In this document: positions 62,342 through 64,000 of the stretch, in pieces | Layout: each line of letters begins with the position of its first letter | Numbering within the stretch: the stretch's first letter is position 1 | Assembly: GCF_000828715.1 (NCBI RefSeq) | Contig: NZ_AP014583.1 | Location: forward strand, 1,734,001 to 1,798,000 | Direction: 5' to 3' | Length of the DNA stretch: 64,000 bases | Origin: Winogradskyella sp. PG-2 | GTDB taxonomy: Bacteria > Bacteroidota > Bacteroidia > Flavobacteriales > Flavobacteriaceae | Translations under genes and position numbers: made by a program | Notes under the pieces: generated by a model | What the model was told of the DNA's origin: nothing | The model's database searches: none | Seen by the model: only the letters and a program-made list of their open reading frames with translations

Positions 62342-63884
62342 AAACGACATTAACCAAATCGAACGTAAAGGTTTGACTTTACAACATGTCGAATCCCAAA
62401 TTGAACTTTTTAAAACAGGAATACCTTTTACAAATATTGCTGAAGCAGCAACAATCGGTAACGGTATTGTTGCTTTAAATGATAAATTAATAAAAGAGTC
62501 CACTACTTTTTTTGAAGAAAAAAAGGATGATATATCACTTGTGAAATTTGTGCCGGCTTCTGGCGCTGCAACACGAATGTTTAAATTTTTGTTTCAGTTC
62601 ATAAAAGAATACAATCCCAGTAAAGAATCAATAAACGCTTTTATAAATAAGAGCAAGCTTAAAGATCTGGCTTTGTTTTCTATTGGATTAGAAAAATTAC
62701 CCTTTTACAAGTTAGTATTAGAAGATCTACAATCTAAAGATATTGATTTTAACACCTTGTCTATCAGTAAAAAAATATGGCATTTTGTAAAAGCTATGTT
62801 AGATGAAGATGGACTAAATTATGGGAATTCACCAAAAGGATTATTACCATTTCACAAATATAAAAGCAACCACATTTCTACAGCTTTTGAGGAGCACTTG
62901 TATGAAGCTGCATTGTATGCCTCTGTAAATAATAAAGCAGAACTTCATTTTACAATTTCAGAACGTTTTAAAGATAAATTCAATGAAGAATTTAAACGTA
63001 TTGAAGAATACGTAGAGAATGGAACAGGAGTTTCTTTTAATATTTCATTTTCATACCAGCATGAATCTACAGATACTATTGCTGTAACTTTAAAAGATGA
63101 GCCATTTAGAGAAGATGATCAATCTTTACTATTTAGACCATCTGGTCATGGTGCTTTATTAAAAAACTTAAATACACTTGATGCGGATATTATTTTTGTA
63201 AAAAACATTGATAATGTTGTTGTAAAATATTATAAAGAAGAAGTTGCTAAGTATAAAAAGGTTTTAGCAGGAATTTTGCTAAAATTACAAGCAAAGACAT
63301 TTGATTTTCTACACTATTTAGATGCTAAAGATTCAACACAAGTCGAATTTAAAGCCATTGAAGACTTTTTAAGTCAAGAGATGAGCATAAAAATATCGAG
63401 TGAATATAGAAAATATACAGATTATTATAAGATTGAATATTTAAGAGAAAAACTAAATCGCCCAATCCGTATTTGCGGTATGGTTAAAAACGAAGGTGAG
63501 CCAGGTGGTGGACCATTTTGGGTAAAGAATAAATATTCTAATCAATCACTTCATATTGTAGAGTCCGCTCAAATTAATTTAAAGGATAAAAAACAAAAAG
63601 GCTTACTTAAAAATGCTACTCATTTTAATCCAGTAGATTTAGTTTGCGGTGTGAAAAATTATAAGGGAGAGAAATTTGATTTAGAAAAGTATGTAGATTA
63701 TAATGCAGCGTTTATTACAATGAAAACTAAAACAGGGAAAGATTTAAAAGCTTTAGAATTACCAGGTCTTTGGAATGGTAGTATGGCCTTTTGGAATACC
63801 ATTTTTGTTGAAGTACCAATTATTACTTTCAATCCAGTAAAAACAGTTAACGACCTACTTAAAGCACCACACCAAATTAAATAG
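62328..63884 (+). CDS. DUF4301 family protein
   Basis: 518 residues. Matches the DUF4301 family as I recall it: FVPASGAATRMFKFLFQF near residue 75, LLPFHKYKSNHISTAFEEHL near 165, RPSGHGALLKNLN near 265, IRICGMVKNEGEPGGGPFWV near 380, and LPGLWNGSMAFWNTIFVEVP near the end. The ASGAATRMF and PSGHGALL segments resemble nucleotide-sugar transferase loops, so a nucleotidyltransferase role is a guess. It overlaps the kinase gene by 14 bases and probably shares its operon. Confidence 0.85.
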   Translation: MSFTKNDINQIERKGLTLQHVESQIELFKTGIPFTNIAEAATIGNGIVALNDKLIKESTTFFEEKKDDISLVKFVPASGAATRMFKFLFQFIKEYNPSKESINAFINKSKLKDLALFSIGLEKLPFYKLVLEDLQSKDIDFNTLSISKKIWHFVKAMLDEDGLNYGNSPKGLLPFHKYKSNHISTAFEEHLYEAALYASVNNKAELHFTISERFKDKFNEEFKRIEEYVENGTGVSFNISFSYQHESTDTIAVTLKDEPFREDDQSLLFRPSGHGALLKNLNTLDADIIFVKNIDNVVVKYYKEEVAKYKKVLAGILLKLQAKTFDFLHYLDAKDSTQVEFKAIEDFLSQEMSIKISSEYRKYTDYYKIEYLREKLNRPIRICGMVKNEGEPGGGPFWVKNKYSNQSLHIVESAQINLKDKKQKGLLKNATHFNPVDLVCGVKNYKGEKFDLEKYVDYNAAFITMKTKTGKDLKALELPGLWNGSMAFWNTIFVEVPIITFNPVKTVNDLLKAPHQIK

Positions 63885-63886
63885 CT

Positions 63887-64000
63887 GTGGATGTAGAACT
63901 TCTTAAGTCTGAATTATCTTATAAATTTGTTAGAAGCTCGGGTAGTGGAGGACAGCATGTGAACAAAGTGTCTTCTAAAGCGGAATTATATTTTAATCTT
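63887..64000 (+). CDS. Peptide chain release factor-like protein (ArfB type), cut by the window end
   Basis: Only the first 38 codons are visible, from GTG at 63887, two bases after the DUF4301 stop. The sequence has RSSGSGGQHVNKVSSKAEL, the class I release-factor catalytic loop with GGQ, near the N-terminus. A GGQ this close to the start is the ArfB (YaeJ) layout, a peptidyl-tRNA hydrolase that rescues stalled ribosomes. No in-frame ATG is available nearby, so the GTG start is likely. Confidence 0.85.
   Translation, partial: MDVELLKSELSYKFVRSSGSGGQHVNKVSSKAELYFNL

Noticed and set aside
1..64000. tRNA, rRNA, CRISPR array, insertion sequence or prophage
   Set aside because: No cloverleaf-like intergenic block, no direct repeats with regular spacers, and no transposase, integrase or phage protein was seen while reading all intergenic gaps and frames. 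This is by eye; a tRNAscan and repeat search could still find something small.

Overview
The window looks like the chromosome of a member of the Flavobacteriaceae (Bacteroidota). The DNA is AT-rich. Many genes are preceded by matches to the Bacteroidota promoter core TAnnTTTG, and Shine-Dalgarno sequences are mostly absent. Lineage markers include gldD and gldE beside ssb and mutY, a protein with a type IX secretion (T9SS) sorting tail, two TonB-dependent receptors, a long IleS, a DksA-like protein lacking most zinc cysteines, and a geranylgeranylglyceryl-phosphate synthase. I saw no rRNA, tRNA, CRISPR array, prophage or insertion sequence. Most genes are housekeeping and the window reads as core chromosome. 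Layout, 1-16.4 kb: two tandem alpha/beta-hydrolase-like proteins with TPR-like tails (the first cut by the window edge), radA, a T9SS cargo protein, a broken Crp/Fnr regulator, ileS-dksA-like-lspA, a leftward operon (rimK-like, desuccinylase-like, 5-formyl-THF cyclo-ligase), then uvrC and a patatin-barrel phospholipase. Layout, 16.5-28.8 kb: tyrosine catabolism (hmgA, a small membrane protein, hppD), an operon of DUF3108, tryptophan 2,3-dioxygenase, an M23 peptidase and pgi, and a TonB receptor with a lipoprotein partner. Layout, 28.8-41.1 kb: leftward ssb-gldE-gldD, mutY divergent from an HU gene, a 29-residue very basic protein, rng, an aldo/keto reductase, an OmpA-like lipoprotein, xth, and a 1142-residue outer-membrane protein. 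Layout, 41.2-51.7 kb: a small barrel protein, a frameshifted lipoprotein with a JAMM-like motif, a DUF6705-like lipoprotein, glyS, a coiled-coil membrane protein, comF, an Ig-like lipoprotein, and an omega-amidase with a methionine-type aminotransferase on either side of a decayed coiled-coil gene. Layout, 51.8-64 kb: a TonB receptor overlapping a beta-propeller phytase, two more broken genes with a DUF1569 protein between them, ahcY, and a compact rightward operon (phosphopantetheinyl transferase, pcrB-like, thiamine-binding-like protein, pnuC-like, NadR-like kinase, DUF4301, and a release-factor-like gene cut by the window end). The most striking pattern is a set of five genes broken by in-frame stops or single-base deletions amid intact core genes. 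All four stops are compatible with single C-to-T changes, and two of the three frameshifts sit in A-runs. This is either recent pseudogene formation or assembly error. Other points of interest are promoter cores that lie almost on the start codons of radA, uvrC and glyS (the last inside an upstream terminator), a nested inverted repeat in the ahcY leader, a hydrolase whose nucleophile position is Asp, and the TonB receptor-phytase pair. I did not find a clear new defence or mobile system.
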